From Microlunatus soli (GTDB lineage: Bacteria; Actinomycetota; Actinomycetes; Propionibacteriales; Propionibacteriaceae): DNA of 64,000 nucleotides. Positions 17,240 to 27,105 of the stretch are shown here, in pieces; within the stretch, counting starts at the first letter, position 1; every line of letters begins with the position of its first letter. The position numbers were made by a program, and so were the translations under genes. The stretch spans positions 2,046,001 through 2,110,000 of the forward strand of contig NZ_LT629772.1 in assembly GCF_900105385.1 (NCBI RefSeq), written 5' to 3'. The notes below the pieces were generated by a model that was given only the letters and a program-made list of their open reading frames with translations, was not told where the DNA came from and made no database searches.

Positions 17240-18540
17240 TGATGAGATTCTGGGATTGCTCTGCCGGGCAGCACCTCCGGTCCTTGAACGGTCGGCAGGT
17301 CGACGTCGCCGACTTGATCGATATCGCCCGTGCGCGCGTGGCCCGGGGGTCGGAGCGGCAATGGCCGGCACAGTGGACCACCGATTGGCTCGCCAGCTTT
17401 CATCCGACGGCAACGCACAAACCAGCCCGATGGCAAGCCGCTGTCGGGGTGGCCTGCACAGCCTTCAGCGGCACCTGGCCGTCGCATCAGGAGATCCGCC
17501 ACGGTCGCGAGCTGATCGATCGGCTACCTCGCGACCGCCGTCGCGATCTCGAACGAGAAGACGTCCTGGGGATCCTCGCACCGCTGCTGTGTGGCTTCCG
17601 CTTCAGTCGTGAAGCCGACTTCGTCGACGGAGCGAATCGGCACCTGGAAGGTGCGACCGTCTTCGGTCGGCTGTTGGACGAGGATCCGGTCACGGTCGTC
17701 TCACCACTGTGTGCGCACCGCGAAAGTGCCTCGATCGCCAAGGCCCGGCTGGCAGATGTGCCCTTCCTCCCGGCGGCCCGACGGGCGCTGGCTCTGCTGG
17801 CCAGCTTGGCTGGCAACAGCCGCTGCAGCACGGCACAGGTACGGCTGCTGCAACAGCCACCGACCGAGCGTGCGTCATCCTGCTTGCGCCCGCAGGTGTT
17901 CGCCCGCTACGCCGACGCCGGCGAGGTCGACGTGCTGTTGCACACCTTGCGCCGGCATCAGGAATTCCTGGCCACGGTTGCGCAGGAGTACTGCAGGCCG
18001 GGGTTGGCAATCACCAGCAGCGATCTGGACCCGCTCTCGACGGCGGCGGACGCAGCACTTGATCGCGAACTCGGCCCGACCTGGAGTCGTGCACGCACAA
18101 TTCCGTCGCCATGGGCCGGCGACGCCGTGGTCGACAATGCGCTTTCGGACGCCCTTCCGCATGTCCGTCGGCTGATGCCGGAGATCGGTGAGTTGGCCTT
18201 CGCGGTTCCCAGCAGCCGAGAGCACTCTCCCGACGCTCGGCAGGCCGTCGAGTGGTTCGCCGGTCGCACTGAGATGACGCCGCTGGGGCGGGCCATCTAC
18301 GAGTTCGGCTTCTACCGCGAGTGGGCGCGATCGGTGAGCACGACGGCGGGTATCGGCATCGGCCTCGATCGCGATTGGTCGCGGTTCCAACGGCTCGCCT
18401 GGGAACAGGCGTTCGCCGGACAGGGCGTGCCGCTGCTGTACGCCCGTCGAACCAGTCGACCGAGCCGCGCCGATGGACTGGCCGGTCTGAGTTTCCGGCA
18501 GTTCTGGCGCGCACCCGACGATGAGGAGAGTCAGTCATGA
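17236..18540 (+). CDS. Unrecognised protein of the operon
   Basis: 434 residues, no family recognised. It is soluble and mostly helical by appearance, Arg- and Ala-rich, with no signal peptide, membrane helix, P-loop, HExxH or Rossmann motif. Notable stretches are HRRHQ-like LRRHQEFLATVAQEYCRP (about 237-254) and a C-terminal WSRFQRLAWEQAFAGQG. Several Cys and His occur in the N-terminal half. It is translationally coupled on both sides (ATGA), so it must work with the kinase and the transferase. It could be a synthase, a cyclase or a scaffold. Confidence 0.75.
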   Translation: MMMRFWDCSAGQHLRSLNGRQVDVADLIDIARARVARGSERQWPAQWTTDWLASFHPTATHKPARWQAAVGVACTAFSGTWPSHQEIRHGRELIDRLPRDRRRDLEREDVLGILAPLLCGFRFSREADFVDGANRHLEGATVFGRLLDEDPVTVVSPLCAHRESASIAKARLADVPFLPAARRALALLASLAGNSRCSTAQVRLLQQPPTERASSCLRPQVFARYADAGEVDVLLHTLRRHQEFLATVAQEYCRPGLAITSSDLDPLSTAADAALDRELGPTWSRARTIPSPWAGDAVVDNALSDALPHVRRLMPEIGELAFAVPSSREHSPDARQAVEWFAGRTEMTPLGRAIYEFGFYREWARSVSTTAGIGIGLDRDWSRFQRLAWEQAFAGQGVPLLYARRTSRPSRADGLAGLSFRQFWRAPDDEESQS

Positions 18541-19649
18541 TCATCAGCGTTTTCGAGGGACTTCATGATCTCCCCGACGAGTGGCACACGAAGGCCGCGA
18601 CAACAGGTTTCTACCTCCGTCCGGACTTCCTCGGATATGTGGCCAGTGTCAGTCCCGACCGATGTCTGCGGTTCGAGGAGTGGTCCGATCAAGGACTCCG
18701 GGCTGCTCTGCCCGGCTGGTTGTGGTCCGGTGGCGGCCATCCCTACCTCGATCCGGTGAACCTGTTCGAAGATCTCGGCGTACGGCCCGGCAGTCATCTG
18801 CTGCTGGGATCACCGCGCGCATTCGCTGGACAGATCCTCGGAGCGGAACGGATCTCGGACTGCAAGCTCGGTCCCGGAGTCGCCCGATGGGCGACAGACC
18901 AGGGGACGGCGTCGGCCATCGGCCTCTACTTGGATGCAGCGAGTTCGGTCGCCCTGTCCAACGACCCGTCGCACACCGCGCTGCATGACTTCGACACTGC
19001 TGTCGATGTCCCCACATCATTCGATCAATACCTGACGGCACTACCGAAGGGCCGTCGCCAGACGGTTCGGACGGAACGGTCGACGTTCTCCAGGTTCGCC
19101 GACTCCATCACGGCCGAGAGCGCATCGGCTGTCGCCGACGAGTTCGCGCCGCTGGTCGTTGAACACGAGGCACGGTACGGCCGGACGCTGAACACTTCGA
19201 CTGTCGCTGCCAACCTCGTCGCCCAGTCGGAGGCGATGCCTGGAGCAGTCCTCGTGCTGGCTGCCCGGGACCGAACGGGAGCGATGGTCGCGGGATCGGT
19301 GCTCTATGTCGATTCGCACGCCGTCCACGTCCGGATGGTCGGGCTCACCGAGGAGGCGCGCCGTGCGTTCGGCTACTTCAACGTCATGTTCTACGGCCCG
19401 CTCGAGATCGCGATCGCCCGCAGGCTGCGACGTCTGCAACTCGGCGTGACCGCCTTGCAGGCAAAGGTCCTGCGCGGCGCCCACCTCGAGCCGAGATTTG
19501 CGGTCCGTCTCGATTGTCCCTGGCCGCGGGCGGCGGCACGGAGCCGAGGCGCTCGACACCTCGCCGAAGCGGCCGAGCTTTCCGGATCGTTCCCTTGGGC
19601 GCTGCCGCCCGCTGTCCGTGAACAGATCTCGGAGATCGCCGATGTCTGA
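18537..19649 (+). CDS. FemAB/GNAT-like transferase
   Basis: A 370-residue protein. The C-terminal half resembles the peptidogalycan-recognition/FemAB-like GNAT group: LPKGRRQTVRTERSTF (about 168-183), then GAMVAGSVLYVDSHAVHVRMVGL and FGYFNVMFYGPLEIAIARRL (about 280-300). Such enzymes transfer acyl or aminoacyl groups from CoA or charged tRNA to an amine. Coupled to its neighbours, it probably attaches an acyl or amino-acid group to the product of the operon (inference). It overlaps the exporter gene by eight bases. Confidence 0.7.
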   Translation: MIISVFEGLHDLPDEWHTKAATTGFYLRPDFLGYVASVSPDRCLRFEEWSDQGLRAALPGWLWSGGGHPYLDPVNLFEDLGVRPGSHLLLGSPRAFAGQILGAERISDCKLGPGVARWATDQGTASAIGLYLDAASSVALSNDPSHTALHDFDTAVDVPTSFDQYLTALPKGRRQTVRTERSTFSRFADSITAESASAVADEFAPLVVEHEARYGRTLNTSTVAANLVAQSEAMPGAVLVLAARDRTGAMVAGSVLYVDSHAVHVRMVGLTEEARRAFGYFNVMFYGPLEIAIARRLRRLQLGVTALQAKVLRGAHLEPRFAVRLDCPWPRAAARSRGARHLAEAAELSGSFPWALPPAVREQISEIADV

Positions 19650-20844
19650 CCAATCGGCGGTACGGCGGTTCTGTGCTGCCACGGCAGTGTCGCTGACCGG
19701 CGACGCTTTCACCGTCATTGCCTTGCCGTTCGCCATCCTGGCCGGCGGCGGGACCGCCGGCGACATCGGCTTCGTGCTCGCTGCCCGGGCCACGACCGCC
19801 GTCGTGTTCCTGCTGTTCGGCGGCGTCATCGGCGATCGCTTTCCGCGCAAGAACATCTTGATCATGGCAGCGCTCGGGCGAGGGCTGGTGATGGCAGTGA
19901 TGGCCGTGCTCTGCCTCCCCGGGATGTACAGCACCGCAGGCTTCGTCGCGCTGCAGGCGCTGCACGGCATCGCATCCTCGGTCACCCTGCCGGCAACGAC
20001 CGGCCTGGTCCGTGATCTTGCCGGCCCGAGCGGTGTGCTTCGGGCCAACAGCCGGATCACCATGATCAGAAATGTGACGACCACCGGCGCGCCGGTCGCT
20101 GCGGGAGCGATGTTGGCTGTGCTGATTCCGTTCTGGGGGCTGGCGATCGACGCCGTGTCCTACGGTGTAGCCGCACTGCTGTACGCGACACTGCCCGTCC
20201 CCGCCCGCCGGAACGGTGGCACCGGAATCCTCACCGATCTCAAGGACGGTTGGCGCGCCTTCATCAGCTTCCCCTGGCTCTGGCGAGGAGTGGCGATGGC
20301 CGCAATCTTTCAGCTCGGAGTCCTCGGCCCGGTGGCCGTCCTCGGCCCGGTCGTTGCTCAGGACGAACTCGGCGGCGCATCGATCTGGGGATTCATGACC
20401 GCGGCGAACGGCCTCGGCGCTGTCATCGGCTCGTGGGTTGTGTCGAAGGTTCAGCTCAGGGATCCACTCCGCTGGTTCTACTTGTCGCTGCTCCCATCTG
20501 CGGCCGCGCCCATTGCATTGGGGCTGACCTGGCCGCTGTGGGCGCAACTGATCGCGCAGGCCGCGGCTGGTTGGACTCTCGCCTTCGGAGGTGTGCTCTG
20601 GGAAACGGTCATCCAGACCGCTGTTCCGCCCGACCGCTTGTCCCGAGTCTCGGCCTACGACTGGTTGGGGTCGTCGGCACTGCGACCGCTGTCCTTGGCC
20701 ACCGTCGGCCCACTGGTTGCCGTCATGGGCCCGGCCGGCCTCCTGATCGGCGTGTCGACTGCCCTGGTGACGCTGGCCGTCTTCTGCTCCATGAGCCGTC
20801 GCGCGACGTCCTACCAGGTCGCGGAGATCACCGCGCGAACGTGA
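19642..20844 (+). CDS. MFS exporter of the operon
   Basis: 400-residue major facilitator with about 12 helices. The loop 2-3 motif is GGVIGDRFPRKN (about 57-68). It is similar in layout to the DHA3/enterobactin-exporter-like group (YfmI/EntS type). The ATG at 19642 overlaps the previous stop; the frame is open upstream only inside that gene. As last gene of the operon it is the likely exporter of the product, which implies the product acts outside the cell or is toxic. The stop is 3 bases from the convergent ccsB stop, so no terminator lies between. Confidence 0.88.
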   Translation: MSDQSAVRRFCAATAVSLTGDAFTVIALPFAILAGGGTAGDIGFVLAARATTAVVFLLFGGVIGDRFPRKNILIMAALGRGLVMAVMAVLCLPGMYSTAGFVALQALHGIASSVTLPATTGLVRDLAGPSGVLRANSRITMIRNVTTTGAPVAAGAMLAVLIPFWGLAIDAVSYGVAALLYATLPVPARRNGGTGILTDLKDGWRAFISFPWLWRGVAMAAIFQLGVLGPVAVLGPVVAQDELGGASIWGFMTAANGLGAVIGSWVVSKVQLRDPLRWFYLSLLPSAAAPIALGLTWPLWAQLIAQAAAGWTLAFGGVLWETVIQTAVPPDRLSRVSAYDWLGSSALRPLSLATVGPLVAVMGPAGLLIGVSTALVTLAVFCSMSRRATSYQVAEITART

Positions 20845-20847
20845 GAC

Positions 20848-21846
20848 TCAGATGCCGGCGTAGGAATGCAGGCCGGAGAAGAGCAGGTTCACGCCGATGA
20901 AGTTGAACCAGAAGGAGGCCAGTCCGATGATCGCGATCACCGTTGCCCGGGTGCCCTTCCAGCCGGCGGTCGAACGGGCGTGCAGGTAGCAGGCGAAGAT
21001 CACCCAGGTGACCAGGGCCCAGACCTCCTTGGGATCCCAACCCCAGTAGCGGCCCCAGGCGTACTCGGCCCAGATCGCACCGGCGGCGATGGTGAAGGTC
21101 CACAGCGGGAAGCCGAAGGCGAGCACCCGGTAGGCGACCACATCCATCCGGCGGGCGTCGGGAAGCTTGGCCAGATAGCCCTTCACGGTGCCTCGCCGCT
21201 CGACGCGACTCTTGATCAGATAGAGCACCGAGACGAGTCCGCCGATGTTGAAGGCGGCACCACTGATCGAGGCTGCGGTGATGTGGATGACGAACCAGAC
21301 CGAGTGCAGCGACGGCACCAGCGGCGCGACGGCGACGTAGAAGACGGTGATCGCCAGGCCGTTGCCGATCGCTGCCAGCAGCGTCACCGGCAGCCCCAGC
21401 CAGCGCATCCCCATCCGGGCCAGCACCAGGTAGGCCGCGACGATGATCACCATCGCCATCGTGGTGAATTCGTACATGTTGCCCAGCGGCCAGCGCTGGG
21501 CGGCGATCCCGCGGGCGGCGACGCCGGCCACCGAACAGGCCAGCGCAAAGATGGTGAACATCACGCCGAGCCGACCGAACAACTCCGAGCGCTGACGCGA
21601 GGTCAGACCGCGGGAAGCTCCCGGTGCAGAGGTCACCGGCCCGTCGACGAGCTCAGGACCGTTGCCGGAACCGGCCTCAGCACCGCCGCCGACTCCGGCG
21701 CCGACAAGCTCGCGAGTGGGCGTCGCCTTGGCGACGGCGTCGGTGCTCCTGGCGGCGGCCCATTCCACGCAATGCATGATCAGCGCCAGCAGATACAGCA
21801 CCACCGCGGTGACCATCGCCAGACTGGAGAAGTACTGCGCCGTCAT
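20848..21846 (-). CDS. ccsB: Cytochrome c biogenesis protein CcsB/CcsA (haem handling)
   Basis: Polytopic membrane protein of system II cytochrome c maturation, 332 residues. It carries the haem-binding WGRYWGWDPKEVWALVTW segment near residue 260 and several conserved membrane His residues (for example VIHITAASISG). With ResB it forms the synthase that delivers haem and joins it to apocytochrome c outside the membrane. The ATG at 21846 gives the normal N-terminus (MTAQYFSSLAMVTAV); the frame is open to 21942 inside resB's 3' flank. Last gene of resA-ccdA-resB-ccsB; equivalent to Rv0529. Confidence 0.93.
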   Translation of the reverse strand: MTAQYFSSLAMVTAVVLYLLALIMHCVEWAAARSTDAVAKATPTRELVGAGVGGGAEAGSGNGPELVDGPVTSAPGASRGLTSRQRSELFGRLGVMFTIFALACSVAGVAARGIAAQRWPLGNMYEFTTMAMVIIVAAYLVLARMGMRWLGLPVTLLAAIGNGLAITVFYVAVAPLVPSLHSVWFVIHITAASISGAAFNIGGLVSVLYLIKSRVERRGTVKGYLAKLPDARRMDVVAYRVLAFGFPLWTFTIAAGAIWAEYAWGRYWGWDPKEVWALVTWVIFACYLHARSTAGWKGTRATVIAIIGLASFWFNFIGVNLLFSGLHSYAGI

Positions 21847-21862
21847 GTCGTCTCCTGCGCCC

Positions 21863-23617
21863 TCATGTCGTCTCCTGCCCGCTCGAGTCGTCACCTGATG
21901 GCGTCGTCGCCTCGGCCGGCGGGACGTCCGGATCACGTACATCGTCGGGTGCGGTCAGTCCGAGCTCGTCGACCAGGTCGGCCAGATCCTCCTCCAGCCC
22001 GGTCCGAGCGTCGGCTCGATCGAGCCCGGCGATCTCGAACACCGTACTACCTCCTGTAGTACGAACGCGAGCCCACACCCGACGCGGTCTGATGAACAAC
22101 GAGAAGCACAGCCCGAGCACGGCCAGCCCGATCGCGGTGATCGCGATGTAGACGCCGGGTGTGTCGCCGACCTGGAGCTTGACCCACCGCTGGACGCCGT
22201 CGAGCTGGATCGATCCCTGACCGTCGGGCAGCTTCTGGACGTAGCCGGGCCGGAGGATGAATCGCATCGGCTGACTCGGGTCCTTCGGATTCTTGATCTG
22301 GTTGAGGCCCTTGGTGTTCAGCGAGTAGACGCTCTCCGGCTGCCCGGTCTCCTTGGCCGGCTTGCCGGACCACGCGTTCAGGAACAGCTCCGGGTTGAGC
22401 AGGTCGGGGAAGACCGACCGTGGCCCGGCCTTGTCCAGCACCGCACTGGGCAGGAACAGCCCTTCGAAGCCGAGCCGGAGCGGACGGCCGTCCGGGGCCT
22501 TGATCGCACCGGCGGAGGTGAAATTGCCGTCCTGCGGCAGGAAGATCACCGGGCCGGAGTAGGCGACGTCGCCGTTGCCGTCCTTGACCGTGACCACCGG
22601 CGCGTAGCCCCAGGCGACCAGATGGACCCGGTTGCCGTCGATGTTCAGCGGGTGGTTGACCTGCAGGGTCTCCTGATGTGGTGTGGATCCCGGCTTGTCG
22701 GTGACCGTGACCCGGGCCTTGAACTCACGGGCCGCGCCGCGCTGCACCTCCCCTCGTTCGAAGGCAACGTCGAAGCTGTCCACCGTGATACTGAACGGGC
22801 TCAGTGTCGCGTTGTCGAACAGCGGCCCGGCCTTGAAGTCGTCGTACTGCGCGAGATTGTTGGCGAAGCCGTTGCCGACCACCACCGAGGAGGTGCCACG
22901 GAAGTTGGTCAGCCACACCACAGCGACCCCGATCAGCACGAAGACCATGCTGATGTGGAACAGCAGGTTGCCGGCCTCCCGGAGGTAGCCACGCTCGGCA
23001 GAAACCGACCCGTCGTCGTTGACCGCGACCCGATACCGCCGCGCCCGCAGCCCCTCGGCCGCCCGCGCAACAACCTCCGCACCGTCCTCCCCCGCCCCGT
23101 CTCCGGAGTTGCCGGACGGCGATTGGGCTCTGGCAGCACGCCGTTCTGACAACGGTGTGGAGCGATAGGCGGGGAGGCGGTGCAGATGGCGTGGGGTGCG
23201 GGGTGGTCGGGATCTCAGGGCACGGGCGTAGACCGCGACCCGCGGGATGATGCAACCGATCAGGCTGACGAACAGCAGCAGGTAGATCGCCGAGAACCAC
23301 GGCGAGGTGTAGACGTGGAAGAGGCCGACCTTGTCATAGATCGGTCCGAGCGTGGTGTGCTGTTCCTTGAAGGTCGACACCTGCACCGGCGAGATGCTCT
23401 CCTGCGGCACCAGGGTCCCCGGAATTGCGGCCAGCGCCAACAGGAACAGCAGCCCGAGCGCGGTCCGCATCGTCGTCAGCTGGGTCCAGACGAACCGCAG
23501 ACCGCCGAGCAGGCCGAGCGCCGGAGCGTCACCACGCCCCTTCGGTCCCTGCGCAGGTTGGTTCGCTGCCCCGTCCCGCTGGTCGGTCCGGTCCTTCTCG
23601 GTGGTGGAGTCAGTCAT
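21863..23617 (-). CDS. resB: Cytochrome c biogenesis protein ResB
   Basis: 584-residue membrane partner of CcsB. Three helices occur in the N-terminal half (MRTALGLLFLLALAAIPGTLVP near residue 49; SPWFSAIYLLLFVSLIGCIIP near 104; a third near 220), then a large extracytoplasmic domain and a last helix around residue 500. The C-terminal tail of about 60 residues is acidic and cytoplasmic. A linker around residues 150-175 is Ser/Gly/Glu-rich. Three bases separate its start from the ccdA stop. Equivalent to Rv0528. Confidence 0.93.
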   Translation of the reverse strand: MTDSTTEKDRTDQRDGAANQPAQGPKGRGDAPALGLLGGLRFVWTQLTTMRTALGLLFLLALAAIPGTLVPQESISPVQVSTFKEQHTTLGPIYDKVGLFHVYTSPWFSAIYLLLFVSLIGCIIPRVAVYARALRSRPPRTPRHLHRLPAYRSTPLSERRAARAQSPSGNSGDGAGEDGAEVVARAAEGLRARRYRVAVNDDGSVSAERGYLREAGNLLFHISMVFVLIGVAVVWLTNFRGTSSVVVGNGFANNLAQYDDFKAGPLFDNATLSPFSITVDSFDVAFERGEVQRGAAREFKARVTVTDKPGSTPHQETLQVNHPLNIDGNRVHLVAWGYAPVVTVKDGNGDVAYSGPVIFLPQDGNFTSAGAIKAPDGRPLRLGFEGLFLPSAVLDKAGPRSVFPDLLNPELFLNAWSGKPAKETGQPESVYSLNTKGLNQIKNPKDPSQPMRFILRPGYVQKLPDGQGSIQLDGVQRWVKLQVGDTPGVYIAITAIGLAVLGLCFSLFIRPRRVWARVRTTGGSTVFEIAGLDRADARTGLEEDLADLVDELGLTAPDDVRDPDVPPAEATTPSGDDSSGQETT

Positions 23618-23620
23618 CCC

Positions 23621-24430
23621 TCAGATTCCCGGTACGAAGTTGCCGGCCCAGCTGGTCAGCTGCAGCATCAGTCGGTTCCAGATCCCGGTGATCAGCAGCA
23701 GCCCGACGATGATCATCCCGATCCCGCCGACCCGCAGCACCGTCTGTTGGTGCCGCCGCAGGAATCCGATCGCTCCCGCCATCCGGCCGTAGGCGACGCC
23801 GGCGACGACGAACGGGATCCCCAGACCCAGCGCGAACACGGCGGCCAGCACACCGCCACGGACCGCGGTCCCCTCGTTCAACGCAAGATTCAGCACGACC
23901 CCGAGGGTCGGCCCGATGCAGGGCGTCCAGCCGAGCGCGAAGACGACGCCGATCAAGGGCGCCGCAGCGACGCCGACCACCGGGATCCGGTGGATCCGCA
24001 GGTCGGTCTGGCCGATCCTGATCACGCCGACGAAGATCAGGCCGAGCACGATGATCAACGCACCGAGGACCCAGCTGATCTGCTGACGGTATTGGTAGAG
24101 CAGGCTGCCCAGGCCGCCGGCCAGCGCTCCGCTGCTGACGAAGACAACGGCGATCCCGACCACGAACAGGCTGGTGCCGGCCAGCATCCGCCAGCGCTGC
24201 CTGCCCCGCGGCCCTTCGATCACCTGGGCTGCCCCGAGACCGCTGGCGTAGGCGAGATAGCCGGGAAGCAACGGCAGCACGCAGGGCGAGAAGAACGACA
24301 CCAGCCCGGCCAGCAGGGCGACCGGAATGGCCAGCAGCATGGTGCCGCCGACCGCCGAGGCGGCCCAGCCGCCGATGTCGAGTGGCGCGATCATCGGCGT
24401 GATCATGATCAGTCCCGAGTCCATGATCAT
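23621..24430 (-). CDS. ccdA: Thiol-disulfide interchange membrane protein CcdA
   Basis: 269-residue six-helix protein that carries reductant across the membrane to ResA. The redox Cys of the first repeat is in [18 protein letters not shown] (about 44-61) and that of the second in [11 protein letters not shown] (about 163-173). The ATG at 24430 overlaps the resA stop (24427); a second in-frame ATG nine codons later is an alternative. Equivalent to Rv0527. Confidence 0.93.
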   Translation of the reverse strand: MIMDSGLIMITPMIAPLDIGGWAASAVGGTMLLAIPVALLAGLVSFFSPCVLPLLPGYLAYASGLGAAQVIEGPRGRQRWRMLAGTSLFVVGIAVVFVSSGALAGGLGSLLYQYRQQISWVLGALIIVLGLIFVGVIRIGQTDLRIHRIPVVGVAAAPLIGVVFALGWTPCIGPTLGVVLNLALNEGTAVRGGVLAAVFALGLGIPFVVAGVAYGRMAGAIGFLRRHQQTVLRVGGIGMIIVGLLLITGIWNRLMLQLTSWAGNFVPGI

Positions 24431-25065
24431 TTACCGGCTGCCACGTCGCTGATGATGTCCACCAGGGTGGCCTTGCTGATCGGCCCGAGGATGCGGACGG
24501 CGACCCGCCCTTGCTTGTCGATCACCATGGTCGACGGGATCGCGCTCGGTGGCAGATTCTCGAATTTCACCACCTGCGAACCATCGGGATCGTAGATGCT
24601 CGGGTAGTCGATCTTGTTTGCTCGTTGAAAAGCGCGCGGCTGAGCGACGCCGGAGTCCCGGCTGTCGATGCCGATGAACTGGGCCGTGCCGGCGGTCTCG
24701 GCACTGGCTTCCTGCAGATCCGGCGCTTCCTTGCGGCACGGGCCGCACCACGAACCCCAGACGTTGACCACGATCACCGTGCCGGCGTGGTCGGCGCTAC
24801 TGATCGTCTTGTCGGTGTCGGCCACCGACGGCCCGCTGATCACCGGTGCCTGCTTCCGGTCCTTCACCGGCACCCGGGTCAGCTGGTTGTCGCCGGCTAC
24901 GTACCCGTTCTCGCTGCCGGTCTGGGAATTCTGCCCGGCACTGTTGGTGCTGCAGCCGGCCAGACCGACCAAGATCAACAGCACCGCGACCACGGCCACC
25001 CGGGGTCCTGAGGCTGTCGACAAGGCTCCGGGTGTCCGATACGGGGTTCTTCGGTCAGCAGTCAT
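24427..25065 (-). CDS. resA: TlpA/ResA-type thiol-disulfide oxidoreductase lipoprotein
   Basis: 212-residue extracytoplasmic thioredoxin-like protein that keeps apocytochrome c haem-binding Cys reduced. A lipobox ends at C38 (LVGLAGC) and the active site is [15 protein letters not shown] near residues 108-122. The ATG at 25065 overlaps the stop of the phosphatase gene by one base. Equivalent to Rv0526; receives electrons from CcdA encoded next. Confidence 0.92.
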   Translation of the reverse strand: MTADRRTPYRTPGALSTASGPRVAVVAVLLILVGLAGCSTNSAGQNSQTGSENGYVAGDNQLTRVPVKDRKQAPVISGPSVADTDKTISSADHAGTVIVVNVWGSWCGPCRKEAPDLQEASAETAGTAQFIGIDSRDSGVAQPRAFQRANKIDYPSIYDPDGSQVVKFENLPPSAIPSTMVIDKQGRVAVRILGPISKATLVDIISDVAAGK

Positions 25066-25727
25066 CAGGCGCCGGCGACGAACTTCTTGGTCTGTTTGCC
25101 GGGCAGCAGCGCCGCCGCCGGCTCGGAGTAGGAGACGCCGGCGATCCGGCCGTCCAGGAAGGTGAAGGAGGTGATGCTGGCCAGCGTGCATTCGCGTTTG
25201 CGCGGATCGTGGGCGAACCGGCGACCCTCGACGTCACAGCGGGCGATCCAGATCGGCAGCTGATGGGCGACGATGATCGCCTGATGGCCTGCGGCTGCGT
25301 CGGCGGCGTCCTGCAGCGCGGCCCGCATCCGGGTCGCGATCTCGGTGTACGGCTCACCCCAGGTCGGCTTCAACGGATTGCGGAAGTACCACCAGTTCCG
25401 GATGTCGGTGAAGGCGGAGTTCCGGGATCCGTCGAACCGCTTGCCCTCCAGATAGTTCTCCGCCTCGATCACCCGGCCGTCGATGGTGACCGGCAACTCC
25501 AGTGTCGCCGCAATCGGCTGCATGGTCTCCTGAGCCCGCTCCAGCGGCGAGCAGCGCAGGTGCGTCACGTCCCAGCCGGCGACATGCTCGGCGACGGTGT
25601 CGGCCATCTGCCGCCCGAGTGCGGACAGGTGGAAGTCGGGCAGCCGGCCGTACAGCACCCCGGTCGGGTTCTCCACCTGGCCGTGCCGGACCAGATGCAC
25701 CAGGGTCCGGGTCGGGTTCTCGCTCAT
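25065..25727 (-). CDS. Histidine phosphatase (phosphoglycerate mutase-like)
   Basis: 220-residue branch-2-like histidine phosphatase. The phosphohistidine motif LVRHGQ is at residues 12-17 (H15), a second His lies in IIVAHQLPIW (about 153), and SPLERAQETM carries the Arg pocket. It is the Rv0525-type gene always found between hemL and the cytochrome c maturation genes in actinobacteria; its substrate is unknown. The ATG at 25727 is chosen because the frame upstream lacks similarity. Confidence 0.9.
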   Translation of the reverse strand: MSENPTRTLVHLVRHGQVENPTGVLYGRLPDFHLSALGRQMADTVAEHVAGWDVTHLRCSPLERAQETMQPIAATLELPVTIDGRVIEAENYLEGKRFDGSRNSAFTDIRNWWYFRNPLKPTWGEPYTEIATRMRAALQDAADAAAGHQAIIVAHQLPIWIARCDVEGRRFAHDPRKRECTLASITSFTFLDGRIAGVSYSEPAAALLPGKQTKKFVAGA

Positions 25728-25782
25728 CAATCCGCCTTGTCGTCGGTCATCGACTCGTGCCGTCAGCCCTGCCTTGTGCAGG

Positions 25783-27105
25783 TCAGTTCTGCGCCGCAGC
25801 CCGGGCGGCCTGCGGCAACGCCGCAACGATACGGTCCATCGCCTCCGAATCGTGAGCCGCGGACAGGAACCAGCCCTCGAACGCACTCGGCGGCAGGTAG
25901 ACGCCCTGCTCCAGCATGCTGTGGAAGAAGCCGGTGTACGCCGCCGTGTGCTGCGCGGAGGCGCCGGCGTAGTCGGTCACGGAGTCCACACCGTCGGCCA
26001 CGAAGAAGACACTGAACAAGTTCCCGGCGTGGTTGATGACATGCGGCACACCGGCCGTGCTCAGCGCGTCGTGTACCTCGGACCGCAACTGCTCGGAGTT
26101 CTTGTCGACGGTTTCGTAGACCTCGTCGGTGGCCAGCCGCAGCGTGGCCAGACCCGCGGCGGTGGCGACCGGATTGCCCGACAGGGTGCCGGCTTGATAG
26201 ACCGAGCCGACCGGGGCCAGCTGCGCCATGATGTCGGCCCGGCCACCGAACGCCGCCGCCGGGAAGCCGCCACCCATCACCTTGCCGAAGGTCATCAGGT
26301 CACCGGGCACACCGTCCAGCCCGTACTGGCCGGATCGGCTGACCCGGAAGCCGGTCATCACCTCGTCGGAGATGAACAGCGCACCGTGCTGGTGGCAGAG
26401 GTCGGCGAGGAAGCGATTGAAGCCGACTCCGTCCTCGACGCCCGGCTCGATCACGCCCATGTTGCCCGGCGCGGCTTCGGTGATCAGGCAGGCGACCTGG
26501 TCGCCGTACTCGGCGAACGCCGCACGGACCGCGGCGCGATCGTTGTAGGGCAGCACGATGGTGTCGGCGGTGGTCGCGGCGGTGACCCCCGGCGTACCCG
26601 GAATCCCCAACGTGGCAACGCCGGAGCCGGCCGCGGCCAGCAGCGAGTCGACGTGTCCGTGGTAGCAGCCGACGAACTTGATGATCTTGTCCCGGCCGGT
26701 GAAACCGCGGGCCAATCGGATCGCGCTCAGGGTCGCCTCGGTGCCGGAGTTGACCAGCCGGACCTGGTCGATCGGGGTGCGGTCGATGATCGCTTCGGCC
26801 AGGTCGACCTCGGCCTGGGTCGGTGCGCCGAAGCTGGTGCCGTGCTGGGCCGCGTCGGCGACCGCGGCGAGCACCTCGGGGTGGGCGTGGCCGAGCAGCA
26901 TCGGCCCCCAGGACGAGACCAGATCGACGTAGCGGTTGCCGTCGACGTCGGTCAGGTAGGGGCCCTTCGCCTGCTGGATGAAGCGGGGTGTGCCGCCGAC
27001 CGCGAGGAAGGCGCGGACCGGTGAGTTCACCCCACCCGGCGTGACGGTCTTGGCGTGCTCGAACGCGGCGGCGGACTTCGGCACGGACATTGGTCGGGAA
27101 TTCAT
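25783..27105 (-). CDS. hemL: Glutamate-1-semialdehyde 2,1-aminomutase
   Basis: PLP enzyme of 440 residues forming 5-aminolevulinate from glutamate-1-semialdehyde in the C5 haem pathway. [11 protein letters not shown] is near residue 23, the phosphate-binding NSGTEA near 118, and the PLP lysine in [16 protein letters not shown] near 270. The ATG overlaps the hemB stop (ATGA), so hemB-hemL are coupled. Works after HemA, encoded at 38134. Confidence 0.96.
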   Translation of the reverse strand: MNSRPMSVPKSAAAFEHAKTVTPGGVNSPVRAFLAVGGTPRFIQQAKGPYLTDVDGNRYVDLVSSWGPMLLGHAHPEVLAAVADAAQHGTSFGAPTQAEVDLAEAIIDRTPIDQVRLVNSGTEATLSAIRLARGFTGRDKIIKFVGCYHGHVDSLLAAAGSGVATLGIPGTPGVTAATTADTIVLPYNDRAAVRAAFAEYGDQVACLITEAAPGNMGVIEPGVEDGVGFNRFLADLCHQHGALFISDEVMTGFRVSRSGQYGLDGVPGDLMTFGKVMGGGFPAAAFGGRADIMAQLAPVGSVYQAGTLSGNPVATAAGLATLRLATDEVYETVDKNSEQLRSEVHDALSTAGVPHVINHAGNLFSVFFVADGVDSVTDYAGASAQHTAAYTGFFHSMLEQGVYLPPSAFEGWFLSAAHDSEAMDRIVAALPQAARAAAQN

